DNA from: Anabaena sp. UHCC 0204
Lineage (GTDB): Bacteria > Cyanobacteriota > Cyanobacteriia > Cyanobacteriales > Nostocaceae
NCBI RefSeq assembly: GCF_009711975.1
Contig: NZ_VIKW01000024.1
Span: 1 to 64,000 of the forward strand
Reading direction: 5' to 3'
Length of the DNA: 64,000 nt
A program made the translations under genes and the position numbers. Of this stretch, positions 18,156 through 26,968 are shown in pieces (the first letter of the stretch is position 1; every line of letters starts with the position of its first letter). The notes below the pieces were generated by a model. That model saw nothing but the letters and a program-made list of their open reading frames with translations. It was not told where the DNA came from and did no database searches.

Positions 18156-18725
18156 ATGATAACCACTGTTGAGCGTCGTTATAGTTTAGATGAATATCGC
18201 GCCATTGAAGAAAAAGCTGAAGGGCGCAATGAGTATCATGATGGAGAAATTGTACCAATACCAGGAGTATCACTCAACCAAAGCCATATCAGTGGTAACA
18301 TTTTTGCATTTCTAAAATTTCTTCTGCGGGATAGTAAATTTGAGCCAATTAATAGCGATTTGCGGTTATGGATTCCTGAATATAAACGCGGATTATATCC
18401 AGATGTGATGGTTTTTGCCGGTGAACCGCAACTAAATGAAAATCGCAGTGATGAAGTTTTAAATCCTACCTTAATTATAGAAGTATTATCCCCTTCCACA
18501 GCAGATTATGACCGCAAAGGCAAGTTTCGTATGTATCGTTCAATTAGCAGTTTTTGTGAATATTTATTAGTTGAACAAGATGAAATTCTTATAGAAAAAT
18601 ATAGTAAACAATCTCAAGGTTGGTTATTAAGTGATTTTAATAATTTAGAAACATCTATTTCTCTGGAATCAATTGGGGTTGAATTACCAATAGCAGAAAT
18701 TTATCGTGGTGTTGTTTTTGAGTAA
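18156..18725 (+). CDS. Uma2 family (DUF820) endonuclease-like protein
   Basis: 189 residues from ATG 18156, where the family sequence begins (TTVERRYSLDEYRAIEE); the longer frame upstream is repeat DNA. Core: GRNEYHDGEIVPIPG, PDVMVFAGEP, TLIIEVLSPSTADYDRKGKF and FCEYLLVEQDEILIEKY. The D...E-V-LSP...K order fits a PD-(D/E)XK nuclease. Complete and typical for the family; role unknown. It is not a recent copy of the neighbour at 17273, as the two share only family motifs. Confidence 0.85.
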   Translation: MITTVERRYSLDEYRAIEEKAEGRNEYHDGEIVPIPGVSLNQSHISGNIFAFLKFLLRDSKFEPINSDLRLWIPEYKRGLYPDVMVFAGEPQLNENRSDEVLNPTLIIEVLSPSTADYDRKGKFRMYRSISSFCEYLLVEQDEILIEKYSKQSQGWLLSDFNNLETSISLESIGVELPIAEIYRGVVFE

Positions 18726-18934
18726 CCAATATTCAGATCCCCGACTTTTTAGATCAATCCTCTAATTCATGATAAATGTTTTAAACAATTCCGCTATCTT
18801 TGTGTTAAAGATATTAGATAAAGGACTTGACAAAAATCGTAGTTTCAACTATGGTTATGTTATGATTGGGAAAGAATGCGCCCATATATAACAGGTCTTT
18901 ATATTGTAGATATCTGGTAGAAAACTTTCAGCTT

Positions 18935-19390
18935 ATGAAAACCACATTACCAACCTTATCAGATTCTCTCTACAACCAAGATTTTCATCTTTGGGTAGAA
19001 TCAACCATCAAAATATTAGAACAAAAAAGATTTGATCAATTAGATATCGAAAATTTAATTTCTGAAATAGAAAGCATGGGGAATAATGATAAAAAATCAG
19101 TTAAAAGTAACTTGAGAATTTTATTAATGCACTTACTAAAATGGCAGTATCAACCAGAAAAAAGGACAAATAGCTGGCGTACAACAATTAAAGAACATCG
19201 TAACCGATTAGAGGATGATTTTGCAGATAGTCCTAGTTTAAAGAACTACTATTTAGAAATATTCAATGAATGTTATCAAAAAGCGAGAGATTTAGCTTCT
19301 TCAGAAACAGGTTTATCTATATCTGTGTTTCCTGTGGAATGTCCTTTTAATACTGAATGTGTTCTCAAATCGGATTTTTTCCCAGAATAA
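18935..19390 (+). CDS. DUF29 family protein
   Basis: 151 residues from ATG 18935. Typical DUF29 sequence: YNQDFHLWVESTIKIL, LDIENLISEIESMG, LLMHLLKWQYQPEKRTNSW, and the LASSETGL segment with a closing FPVECPF. DUF29 proteins are all-alpha, common in cyanobacteria, of unknown function and often in accessory regions. The ATG 69 bp upstream gives no family similarity and is less likely. Confidence 0.8.
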   Translation: MKTTLPTLSDSLYNQDFHLWVESTIKILEQKRFDQLDIENLISEIESMGNNDKKSVKSNLRILLMHLLKWQYQPEKRTNSWRTTIKEHRNRLEDDFADSPSLKNYYLEIFNECYQKARDLASSETGLSISVFPVECPFNTECVLKSDFFPE

Positions 19391-19398
19391 CACCAGAT

Positions 19399-19593
19399 TT
19401 ATTCATCTGATTTAAGAGGAGGAATTTGTTCAGCAGTTAAGGTCACAACTTGACCATCTTGCCAAATGCTTATTGATTCTCCTAATTTGCGGTGTCTTTC
19501 AATAGCTTTAGCAATAGCGAGTTTAACACCTGCGTCTATTTGGCTAGATAATTTCTCAGGAATTGGTTTATTTACAGAAATTGGCTTATTCAT
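19399..19593 (-). CDS. Small conserved hypothetical protein
   Basis: 64 residues: a Pro/Lys N-terminus, a helix (about 18-38, AGVKLAIAKAIERHRKLG) and a short strand pair ISIWQDGQVVTLTAEQI. This kind of small protein is frequent in filamentous cyanobacteria near toxin-antitoxin genes, but I assign no function. Convergent with the DUF29 gene, 8 bp apart. Confidence 0.6.
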   Translation of the reverse strand: MNKPISVNKPIPEKLSSQIDAGVKLAIAKAIERHRKLGESISIWQDGQVVTLTAEQIPPLKSDE

Positions 19594-19686
19594 TAGTAGT
19601 GATTTGACTCCATAGTTGAGGTTGATAAATTATAAACTGTTAATGGGTAATGGGTAATTATTAACTCTTTACCTATTATCAATATC

Positions 19687-19980
19687 CTACTCTCCAAACA
19701 AAGCTTCTAAATCTTGACGACCATTAACAACTCGGAGAATTTCAACATTATTATCACTAACTTGATAAAAAATGATGTAACTATTAAGAGGAACTCCACG
19801 CATTCCCTGTCTTATATACTCGTAACTACGCCCCATATTGGGAAATTGGAGTAAATTCTCACATTTTTTTGTGAACTCTTTAAAAAGCGTTTCTCCAGCC
19901 TCAATATTTCTGGTTAAAAAATATTCTGAAATGGTGTCTAAATCTCGAATTGCTTAGGGCGAAATTAAGCATTGATTCAT
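19687..19980 (-). pseudogene. ParE/RelE-type toxin gene with a nonsense codon
   Basis: The reading frame starts at an ATG overlapping the antitoxin stop (ATGA) and gives MNQCLISP, then TAA at 19954-19956, then continues as AIRDLDTISEYFLTRNIEAG and further to IIFYQVSDNNVEILRVVNG and a normal stop at 19687. That is a complete ParE-type mRNA/gyrase toxin of 97 codons with one in-frame stop at codon 9. It looks like a recently inactivated toxin with its antitoxin kept. Confidence 0.8.
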
Positions 19981-20243
19981 TTATTCGCCTCATGAGCATT
20001 ACGAAACTTTGCCTGTATCTGTTCAACAACTGTTTCTAAAGGAACTCCTTCTCCTCGTTCTAATTCTTCTCCCGCTTCATTGACTTTAGCTCTAACATCC
20101 TCTACCCATTCTTCATATTCTCGCTGTTTTTCCTGTAAAAGTTGTAGAGCTTGATTAATCACCGCTTCAGCATTAGGAAATCTGCCTTGAGCTAACTGAT
20201 TTTGAATAAACTGTTCTTGTTCTGGTTTTAAGGTAATATTCAT
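19977..20243 (-). CDS. ParD-family (CC2985) antitoxin
   Basis: 88 residues: ribbon-helix-helix N-terminus (NITLKPEQEQFIQNQLAQGR, then FPNAEAVINQALQLLQEKQ) and a charged C-terminal toxin-wrapping tail. It is directly followed, with a 4-bp overlap, by the broken ParE-type toxin. It would autoregulate the operon and, with the toxin lost, may now be a free antitoxin. Confidence 0.85.
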   Translation of the reverse strand: MNITLKPEQEQFIQNQLAQGRFPNAEAVINQALQLLQEKQREYEEWVEDVRAKVNEAGEELERGEGVPLETVVEQIQAKFRNAHEANK

Positions 20244-20383
20244 CGCCTATTTCCTGTATTTTAAATAGACTTTAACTGCTAATTTAATTATAAACTGGTA
20301 AAAGATACAAACATCGTCAGATCCCCAACTTCTTAGATCACAAACAACAATCAGCGTCCATCCGCGTCCATCTGCGTTCCTAT

Positions 20384-20443
20384 CCTGTAAATCCTTAAAT
20401 CCTGGACATCCTGTATCCCTAACGGGAGGCGTTAGCCATTTCT
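20384..20443. repeat. Dispersed repeat of the cctgtaaatccttaaatcctgg family
   Basis: Joined copies of tcctgtaaatccttaaatcc and tcctgtatccctaacgggag. Related copies are at about 17177-17205, 17908-17943, 21709-21735, 21778-21818 and 21950-21990, so the family flanks most genes from 17 to 22 kb. Confidence 0.7.
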
Positions 20444-20511
20444 GGCAAATAACCCCTTGACAATCCCTGAATTATCTATTATCCTAGATACGATACCTAT
20501 ATTATAGATAT

Positions 20512-21666
20512 TCAGCTTCCCACAACCAAAATCAAATAACCCCAACCCCAAATACCCCACTTCAAAAAACTTCCCCCACGTATAGCAATCATTTCTAACA
20601 GTACACCATTACCTAAATTTTCCGTAAATGATCTGTGAGCATTAATAGATTGAGGTTTAATGATTGTTGGTTGAGGTGGGTTAGTTGGGGGAGAAATCAA
20701 CTGTTGAAAAATTTGTTTAAATGGATTATTAGAACTTGGTTGTGTTTGAGGAGGTTGTGGGTTAGGAACAACAACAGTTTTTTGACCTATGGGATTTTTC
20801 AATGCTGCTAAAACTTCTGCTGCTGAATGATAACGTTTCCTCGGAATATCCTGCAACATTGTTTCTAAAAGATCAGTTAATTCCTGACTTAAAGAAACAT
20901 ACTTTTGCCATTGCCATTCCATATTTATAGTATCAAACAACTGATCTGAACCATCAGCTTTGGGAAAATATCCCGTCAATAACCGGACACAAGTAACAGC
21001 TAAACTATAAAGGTCACTACTTGGGTAAACCATCCCGCGAAATTGTTCCGGTGGTGCATATCCAGGTGTACCTGTAATAGTACCGATTTTAGTTACAATA
21101 CTGCTGCTGGTTTCTTTAGAAACACCAAAATCAATTAGGAATAATTTACCGTTTTTACTTCTAATAATATTTTCTGGTTTGATGTCTCGATGAATTACAT
21201 TATTGTCGTGAATAAATTGCAAAACTGGCAATAATTCTGTTAAAATAATTCTAATTTGGGACTCATTTAATAAACCTTGAGTTTTTAACTCTTGGAATAA
21301 ATTTTGACCATCAATAAATTCCTGGATTAAATACAATCTACCATCTTGGGGAAAGAAAGCAAGTAAATCAGGAATTTGGGAATGTTTACCTAACTCTTGC
21401 AGTCTTTTTGCTTCTTGTTGAAATAATTCCGTTGCTTTTTGTAAAGATGAACTTCCTGCTTGTTGGGGTAAAAACTGTTTAATGACACAGGGGGTATTTA
21501 ATCTTTTCACATCTACAGCTTGAAAAGTGCGTCCAAAACCACCTTCTCCGATAAATTTAATCGGTAGATAACGGTCATCTAAGATGATTTTATTTCCACA
21601 ACGTTGACAAAATTGAGTACCCTGGGGATTTTCGTAAAGACAGTCAGGATTGAGACATTGACTCAT
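20512..21666 (-). CDS. Serine/threonine protein kinase, C-terminally truncated
   Basis: 384 residues. N-terminal zinc ribbon with four Cys (CLNPDC and FCQRCG), then a Hanks-type kinase at about 30-290: GEGGFGRTF, catalytic HRDIKPENI, LIDFGVSKE, GTPGYAPPEQF. A Pro/Gln-rich linker follows. The sequence then starts a formylglycine-generating-enzyme-like domain (NGVLLEMIAIRGGSF) but ends after 15 unrelated residues (KWGIWGWGYLILVVGS). Many cyanobacterial kinases continue with that domain for about 230 residues, so this one has lost it. The kinase part appears intact. Confidence 0.85.
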   Translation of the reverse strand: MSQCLNPDCLYENPQGTQFCQRCGNKIILDDRYLPIKFIGEGGFGRTFQAVDVKRLNTPCVIKQFLPQQAGSSSLQKATELFQQEAKRLQELGKHSQIPDLLAFFPQDGRLYLIQEFIDGQNLFQELKTQGLLNESQIRIILTELLPVLQFIHDNNVIHRDIKPENIIRSKNGKLFLIDFGVSKETSSSIVTKIGTITGTPGYAPPEQFRGMVYPSSDLYSLAVTCVRLLTGYFPKADGSDQLFDTINMEWQWQKYVSLSQELTDLLETMLQDIPRKRYHSAAEVLAALKNPIGQKTVVVPNPQPPQTQPSSNNPFKQIFQQLISPPTNPPQPTIIKPQSINAHRSFTENLGNGVLLEMIAIRGGSFLKWGIWGWGYLILVVGS

Positions 21667-22010
21667 GGTAGTTGCTGGGGATATCTAGTGATAATTGTAG
21701 CATACTACTGTCTGAATCAGGATTTCCAGGATGATAGTGTTTAATGGTTGGTGGTGATTTGATGATTTAAGTATTTGTCTGAATCAGGATTTCCAGGATT
21801 TAAGGATTTACAGGATGATAGTGTTTGTGTGTAATTTATGATTTTGGTTAATTATTTATTATTTTTCAAGATAGATATTGAGATAATATAAAATTTACAG
21901 AATTACGTCTAGTCTATGCTATAAATTAAATTGGTAATTGGTAAATTACATCCTGAAAATCCTCAAATCCTGGACATCCTGATTCAGACAATTCACCCTG
22001 TCTAAATATT
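21667..22010. other. Intergenic region made largely of dispersed repeats
   Basis: 344 bp. Two copies of gtctgaatcaggatttccagg (about 21710 and 21777) and an inverted copy ending cctggacatcctgattcagac (about 21972-21990) dominate. No coding potential seen. Confidence 0.55.
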
Positions 22011-22496
22011 ATGGAAACTTCTCAAAACAAATTTTCATGGTTTGATGTAGCAGATGATGTTAAAGAATTATTGATATTAGCAGCACAGACTTGGGAAAAT
22101 ACGGAAGAATCTACAAAATATATGCAACAAGCCTTAGCTAAAACAGGAGATAACACAGATGTTTTAGTCGCAGCTTATAGATATTTTTACTACAAAAATA
22201 ATTATGTTCTCGCACTGACAACAGCAGAGAAAATAACCGCTAAAATTAAGAAAGAGGAAAGTCTACCTGATAATTGGCAAGAACTTAAACCTATCCTCGT
22301 TAAAAGTCACGAAGAAGCTCAAATCAGATTGTACTTAACTGCTTATGCTGCTTCGGGTTTAGTATTAGCTAAACTAGGAAAAATAGAGGAAGCTAAGGAA
22401 ATCAGTACCAGAATAAAAGGTATTGATGACAAAAATGATTTTGGTGCTGGTATTCTTCTCGATATTTTAACCCGTCCACCAGAAGAAGATGATTAA
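22011..22496 (+). CDS. TPR-like helical protein of unknown function
   Basis: 161 residues, acidic, with helical pairs resembling tetratricopeptide repeats: SWFDVADDVKELLILAAQTW, DVLVAAYRYFYYKNNYVLAL, and AYAASGLVLAKLGKIEEAKE. No signal or membrane segment. It lies upstream of the cupin and the nitrogenase-associated ArsC-like gene, all on one strand, and may share their context in nitrogen-fixing cells. I do not recognise a named family. Confidence 0.65.
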   Translation: METSQNKFSWFDVADDVKELLILAAQTWENTEESTKYMQQALAKTGDNTDVLVAAYRYFYYKNNYVLALTTAEKITAKIKKEESLPDNWQELKPILVKSHEEAQIRLYLTAYAASGLVLAKLGKIEEAKEISTRIKGIDDKNDFGAGILLDILTRPPEEDD

Positions 22497-22540
22497 ATCT
22501 GGGGATACAGAAAAAACTAACAACTAATTAATTACGAATC

Positions 22541-22696
22541 ATGAATAATTGGTTATCTATCAACTCAACAACTCATAATCCACTTTCTGCATCTAATACT
22601 GTTAATAATCCGCTGCAACTTCCTGTATCTCCTGTCAATCCAGGGAATTTATTTCCGAAAGTATATGTTCCTATAGTTCCCTTACCAAAATACTAG
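22541..22696 (+). CDS. Possible small Pro/Asn-rich protein
   Basis: 51 codons from ATG 22541 to TAG 22694-22696, filling the gap between the TPR-like gene and the cupin gene, with the stop 5 bp before the cupin ATG. Composition is Pro/Asn/Val-rich (LQLPVSPVNPGNLF). Position and spacing suggest a translated leader or small partner, but there is no family match in my knowledge and chance is possible. Confidence 0.35.
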   Translation: MNNWLSINSTTHNPLSASNTVNNPLQLPVSPVNPGNLFPKVYVPIVPLPKY

Positions 22697-22701
22697 AAAA
22701 T

Positions 22702-23313
22702 ATGCAAGGTAAGGATTGGTTTGTCGCTGAAAATGGACAGTATCAAATTTGTAAATCAGCGAGAATATGGGATTTGTTGCGTGATAATTATCGTCTGTAT
22801 CGCTTTTTAACTGAAGTCGAAGATGTTCTTCATAATGTTGAGGATGAATCAACTCGACTTCCAGAAATTAGAATGTTGGTAAGACGATTAATTGTCAATT
22901 CCTATTGGGTAAATAGTCAATCTTTAGAACCTGAAGCAAAAACGGGAATTTCGGTTTTACTGTTATATGATGAATTAGGATTTCCTCTGACTGTACAAAC
23001 AGTTACATTTGTACCAGGGACAACTTCTAATATTCATAATCATGGAACATGGGGAGTAGTAGCAGTTCTCAAAGGTCAGGAAAAAAATACATTTTGGCGA
23101 CGTAGTTCTCATCCAGATTTTCCTGATAAAATTGAAAAAACCGGAGAAATAATTCTCTCACCTGGTGATATTGTCAGCTTTGCACCAGAAACAATACATC
23201 ATGTTCAAGCAATGGGGGAAGAACCAACTGTAACATTTAATATTTATGGAGAAACAAACCCAAAACAGAGATTTGAATTTGATGTAATTAACCATATTGC
23301 TAAAAAATTTTAA
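22702..23313 (+). CDS. Cupin-domain protein, predicted metal-dependent dioxygenase-like enzyme
   Basis: 203 residues. A helical N-terminus precedes a cupin barrel at about 85-185: FVPGTTSNIHNHGTWGVVAV holds the first metal motif (HNH and the following residues) and SPGDIVSFAPETIHHVQA the second, with His. It resembles the COG5553 group of predicted metal-dependent double-stranded beta-helix enzymes, related in fold to cysteine dioxygenase. With the ArsC-like nitrogenase-associated gene 115 bp downstream and cysK beyond, a sulfur or nif-linked role is possible but only inferred. Confidence 0.75.
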   Translation: MQGKDWFVAENGQYQICKSARIWDLLRDNYRLYRFLTEVEDVLHNVEDESTRLPEIRMLVRRLIVNSYWVNSQSLEPEAKTGISVLLLYDELGFPLTVQTVTFVPGTTSNIHNHGTWGVVAVLKGQEKNTFWRRSSHPDFPDKIEKTGEIILSPGDIVSFAPETIHHVQAMGEEPTVTFNIYGETNPKQRFEFDVINHIAKKF

Positions 23314-23428
23314 ATGTAATAGCAAAAACATCAATAACAGTTTAATCTGATAAATATAATATCTGCGTTCATCTGCGTTTATCCGCGTTTAATTATTTTC
23401 GATCTAGAAATCAATAGGAGAAATAGCA

Positions 23429-23911
23429 ATGGCCAGAGTAATTTTCTATGAAAAACCAGGCTGTAAAAACAATACCAGACAAAAAGTTTTACTCACAGCC
23501 GCAGGTCATGAAGTAATAGCATATAGTTTATTAACAGAACCTTGGACAGTGGAAAAATTGCGGTCATTTTTTGGCGATCGCCCGGTCATTGAATGGTTTA
23601 ATAAAGCCGCACCTAGTATAAAATCAGGAGAGGTGAATCCTGAAAACATCAACGCTGAAACCGCTTTAATAATGATGCTCAGAGATCCTTTATTAATTCG
23701 TCGTCCTTTGATGCAAGTAGGGGATAAAAGAGAAATAGGTTTTGATGTCGAAAAAATTGACGCATGGATAGGTTTAAAAGCTGTAGATGAATCTCTGAAA
23801 CAAATGAGTGAAAACCTCATGCAGCAAGACCTCCAAGGCTGCGCTAATGGACATAATCACAAACACGATAAAGGTGGTTGCAAACATCACGGACAAGAAC
23901 ACCAGCATTAG
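23429..23911 (+). CDS. Nitrogenase-associated ArsC/Spx-family protein with His-rich tail
   Basis: 160 residues. ArsC/Spx thioredoxin-like fold beginning VIFYEKPGCKNNTRQK, with one N-terminal Cys (GCKNN), as in the nitrogenase-associated protein family TIGR01616 and unlike true arsenate reductases, which have the Cys-x5-Arg loop. RDPLLIRRPLMQVGDKREIGF is the conserved cis-Pro region. The last 25 residues are His/Cys-rich (GHNHKHDKGGCKHHGQEHQH), a likely metal-binding tail. Good ribosome site (aggag) before the start. Expected in N2-fixing cells; biochemical role unknown. Confidence 0.85.
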   Translation: MARVIFYEKPGCKNNTRQKVLLTAAGHEVIAYSLLTEPWTVEKLRSFFGDRPVIEWFNKAAPSIKSGEVNPENINAETALIMMLRDPLLIRRPLMQVGDKREIGFDVEKIDAWIGLKAVDESLKQMSENLMQQDLQGCANGHNHKHDKGGCKHHGQEHQH

Positions 23912-23932
23912 ATATTCCCTCATTTATAACCT

Positions 23933-23951
23933 CGACTTCTTTAAGGAGTCG
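23933..23951 (+). terminator. Hairpin terminator after the ArsC-like gene
   Basis: Stem cgacttct / aggagtcg (one mismatch) with a short loop, 21 bp after the stop and followed by a T-rich stretch. Confidence 0.55.
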
Positions 23952-24032
23952 GGTATCTTATTTCTCAGTTTTTAATAATTACTCATAAATAAAAAATATT
24001 CAGGATCAATGCTAATAGTAAAAGATGATTTT

Positions 24033-24058
24033 GTTGGGTTTCCTTGCGTCAACCCAAC
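24033..24058 (-). terminator. Hairpin terminator downstream of cysK
   Basis: Perfect 8-bp stem GTTGGGTT / AACCCAAC, of the aggttgggt family, 28 bp beyond the cysK stop and between two convergent genes. Confidence 0.5.
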
Positions 24059-24086
24059 CTACAGATTCAGGATTTTGGCTAATTAA

Positions 24087-25028
24087 TTAACTCATCAATT
24101 CTTGAAACATGGCGGTACTTAAATAGCGTTCACCAAAAGAAGGTTGAATCATTACTATTAATTTACCGGCATTTTCTGGACGTTTACCCACAACAATCGC
24201 TGCACATAAAGCCGCACCAGAAGATATTCCTGATAATAAACCTTCTTCTCTGGCTAATCTGCGTCCATAAGCCATTGCTTCAGCGTCATCAACTTGCACA
24301 ATTTCATCAATTAGATCTTGACGCAAAATATCAGGAACAAATCCCGCACCAATACCTTGAATTTTGTGAGGACCGGGTTTACCACCTGAGAGAATCGGAC
24401 TGTTTTTAGGTTCAACTGCGATCGCTTGAAAACTCGGTTTGCGCTGTTTAATAGCCTCAGCAATACCAGTAATCGTTCCTCCAGTTCCTACCCCAGCTAT
24501 CAAGATATCCACTTCTCCATCTGTATCCTGCCAAATTTCCTCGGCGGTGGTTTCTCTGTGGATTTTGGGATTAGCTGGGTTGGCAAATTGTTGTAACATA
24601 AAAGCATTAGGAGTATTGGCAACTATTTCCTCTGCTTTGTTAATTGCGCCGCGCATTCCTTGAGTTCCAGGTGTTAATTCCAAACTTGCACCATAAGCCC
24701 GCAACATGGCGCGTCTTTCTTGGCTCATGGTTTCCGGCATGGTTAAAATTAATTTGTAGCCACGGGCTGCTGCTACCATTGCTAAGGCGATACCTGTATT
24801 ACCAGATGTTGGTTCGACTAAAATGGTTTTTTCCGGTGAAATTAAACCTTCAGCTTCAGCGGAAAGTATCATACTCACGCCAATTCTGTCTTTCACAGAG
24901 GCCGCCGGATTCATACTTTCTAGTTTGACAACTATTCTGGCGACAACTCCCTCAGCTTGGGGAATTTTATTTAACTGAATTAATGGAGTTTTGCCAATAA
25001 GTTCTGTTACGTCTTTAGCAATTCGCAT
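24087..25028 (-). CDS. cysK: Cysteine synthase A (O-acetylserine sulfhydrylase)
   Basis: 313 residues, complete. PLP lysine in [11 protein letters not shown], the substrate loop [13 protein letters not shown], the PLP phosphate loop [10 protein letters not shown], the CysE-sensing region near [11 protein letters not shown], and the closing SGISSGAA. Makes cysteine from O-acetylserine and sulfide in the cytoplasm. The short form without an N-terminal heme domain rules out cystathionine beta-synthase. Possibly linked to sulfur supply for Fe-S clusters, as it lies between nif-associated and hyp genes; this is positional inference. Confidence 0.93.
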   Translation of the reverse strand: MRIAKDVTELIGKTPLIQLNKIPQAEGVVARIVVKLESMNPAASVKDRIGVSMILSAEAEGLISPEKTILVEPTSGNTGIALAMVAAARGYKLILTMPETMSQERRAMLRAYGASLELTPGTQGMRGAINKAEEIVANTPNAFMLQQFANPANPKIHRETTAEEIWQDTDGEVDILIAGVGTGGTITGIAEAIKQRKPSFQAIAVEPKNSPILSGGKPGPHKIQGIGAGFVPDILRQDLIDEIVQVDDAEAMAYGRRLAREEGLLSGISSGAALCAAIVVGKRPENAGKLIVMIQPSFGERYLSTAMFQELMS

Positions 25029-25780
25029 TTATTATCCTCTAAAATTTATATATTAATCTATTTTGGTTAAGTATTTAGTCTAGTTGAGTTTTGATTTAGC
25101 CATAGTTATTTTAGCATATTTTTGGTTGGCTCTAACAACACAACATGAGCGATCGCTGAAAAAAATAATATGATGCTTTCCTCAGAATATCTTAATTTTA
25201 TTTTTGAATTATTCAAGATATCTTAGGTCTATCTTTGTCATGAGATGCTGTGATTTGAGTGCAAGTTGTACTTGTGAATTTTATCTTCCAAATATCTCAA
25301 ACAAATAGCCTATATAGGTTTGGCTTTGAGTACAAAATACCCCGTTCCCTCCCTCAAAAATGCTAGTACCCCACTCAATAAATACTAGCACCCCTACACC
25401 AAATATTTTTTTTAATGCTTATCTAATCAGGGTTACAGGCTGTGAGTGCTGTCGTAATCATCTTAATAATATTAATTGGAATTGCTTCCAGGGGGGATGA
25501 GAAAGGCGACTGATATAAACGATATAGGATTTACGCAGAGATTCCCCTCTACCCCCCGAAGTTCCTAAGATGAAAATCTGACGAATCAGGGGGGACTTCT
25601 TAACTCCTATATCTCTCAAGATTTATCTAAATACTGTCCGTATTATTGAATACGAAAAAGACATATTTTTGTAGATTGAGTAGATTTTGATAAGCATATT
25701 TTCAATAAAAAAAGGTGCAAAAAATCAACCTACTAGAAATTTCTTTCTAGGTAATTCATACCTGGCGAGGGAGAATAAAC
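25029..25780. other. Long intergenic region with GC-rich repeat blocks
   Basis: 752 bp without a gene. About 25335-25405 holds an approximate duplication (atgctagtaccccactcaat and atactagcacccctacacc). About 25490-25600 is a G/C-rich block with gggggatgag, tccccctctaccccccgaag-type and aatcagggggga runs that can pair, likely a folded repeat element. A good ribosome site (gagggag) precedes the gene at 25781. Confidence 0.5.
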
Positions 25781-26209
25781 ATGAAAGTCAAACTTTTAAA
25801 TGTGCTGACCGTAAGTTTGGTAACTTTAGCATTAATTTCTCCGGGAATAGTAGTATTTAGTTTAGTCTGGGGACACCATAGAGAGTTCGTTAAAACACAG
25901 AATTTATCCTGTGAATTGCAGAAAATAAATATAGCATCTCCAACTGTATTTCCCCAAACAAAAATTATTGCTACTCAGCCACCTTTAGCCAAGGTTAAAT
26001 TATCTAACAATAATTTCCTGTATCAACTGCAAATGGCTGCAAAAAAATATAAATTAGCAACAATTTTGCAGTGGTTATTTTTGGTTACACCGATTTGTAT
26101 TGGTGTAGGAATTATTGCTTATGACAGATATCTGGTCTATCGGGCTGCTGTATTCAGAGAAAACATTGCCATGTTAGAAAGAATGTGGCAACAAAGCATT
26201 GAACAGTAA
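25781..26209 (+). CDS. Two-helix membrane protein of unknown function
   Basis: 142 residues: an N-terminal hydrophobic segment (about 8-30, LTVSLVTLALISPGIVVFSL), an extracytoplasmic loop of about 60 residues, a second membrane segment (about 95-115, ILQWLFLVTPICIGVGIIAY) and a charged tail. No recognised domain. First of five small plus-strand genes between cysK and the hyp operon. Start supported by gagggag 9 bp upstream. Confidence 0.65.
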   Translation: MKVKLLNVLTVSLVTLALISPGIVVFSLVWGHHREFVKTQNLSCELQKINIASPTVFPQTKIIATQPPLAKVKLSNNNFLYQLQMAAKKYKLATILQWLFLVTPICIGVGIIAYDRYLVYRAAVFRENIAMLERMWQQSIEQ

Positions 26210-26237
26210 TTAATCATTCACCATAAACTAAATTATC

Positions 26238-26501
26238 ATGACAGACGAACGCCAAACACAGTATTTTAATTTAATTGATGAACTTCTTCAATGTCCTAAT
26301 GGTCAAGAACCAGAAGTTTTGGAAGCACAACCTGAATTAATTGATTCTGGTTTAGTTCAGTCAATGTTACAAGTAGCAACAATGTTTGCACATCAAGGTA
26401 ATCAAGATGGGGCGCAGTTTTTATTTTTTGTTGCTAAACAATTAGCAAAACAATTAGGTTTATATCCTGAAGTTCCGAATCAAGTTGTCAATCAGGAGTA
26501 A
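26238..26501 (+). CDS. Small helical protein, similar to N-termini of cyanobacterial TPR/CHAT proteins
   Basis: 87 residues, acidic and helical: FNLIDELLQCPNGQEPEVLE, then a second helix pair LVQSMLQVATMFAHQGNQDG and FLFFVAKQLAKQLGL. The pattern of a short helical unit with GNQ-type turns recalls the N-terminal unit of large cyanobacterial TPR-CHAT proteins, here standing alone. Stop is 2 bp before the next start, so the two are coupled. Confidence 0.6.
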   Translation: MTDERQTQYFNLIDELLQCPNGQEPEVLEAQPELIDSGLVQSMLQVATMFAHQGNQDGAQFLFFVAKQLAKQLGLYPEVPNQVVNQE

Positions 26502-26503
26502 TA

Positions 26504-26815
26504 ATGTTATTGACTTCAACTGATGCCGGACAAATATCATTAGAATTTCTCTTAGCAGATTGGAATATTGCCGACGATTATCGAGATTGGTTTACAGTAT
26601 TTAACTCTCGGTTAATGGGAGAGAGTTGGTATATTGTCGAATTGGGTGTAGAAGGATTACCTGATAGATGGTTTATGCAGGTTTATGACACAGGAGTTTG
26701 TGACCCTAACTACACTTTTATTTCCCCAATCTCTGGTGCAGAAGGATATACAGATTTGAAAAGTCTACCAGATATTATTGCTGATGTATTGGTGGCAGAA
26801 CGTAATTCTCGATAG
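26504..26815 (+). CDS. Hypothetical protein
   Basis: 103 residues, acidic, mixed alpha/beta, with SLEFLLADWNIADDYRDWF and SWYIVELGVEGLPDRWFMQV. No domain recognised. Translationally linked to the gene at 26238 (2-bp gap); a terminator follows 10 bp after the stop, so the genes from 25781 to 26815 look like one short operon. Confidence 0.6.
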   Translation: MLLTSTDAGQISLEFLLADWNIADDYRDWFTVFNSRLMGESWYIVELGVEGLPDRWFMQVYDTGVCDPNYTFISPISGAEGYTDLKSLPDIIADVLVAERNSR

Positions 26816-26825
26816 AAACTTTTAG

Positions 26826-26854
26826 ATCCCCAACTTCTTAAACAAGTCGGGGAT
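26826..26854 (+). terminator. Hairpin terminator
   Basis: Arms ATCCCCAACTT / AAGTCGGGGAT with one mismatch and a 7-base loop, then an AT-rich tract. Same repeat family as at 13380. Confidence 0.6.
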
Positions 26855-26968
26855 ATTTATTTATATATTTTTAATAAAAAATGCTGTTTTTGGAAAATTT
26901 GTCAGGTTTATTTGACAAATATATGTTATGCTAAATAGAGTTATGGACGCTACAGAAGAATCAGTCAA

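Noticed and set aside
17273-18725. Uma2 genes as part of an insertion sequence
   Set aside because: No transposase, no terminal inverted repeats around the pair; only dispersed short repeats.
23429-23911. True arsenate reductase (ArsC)
   Set aside because: The Cys-x5-Arg catalytic loop is absent, and the sequence fits the nitrogenase-associated branch with a His-rich tail.
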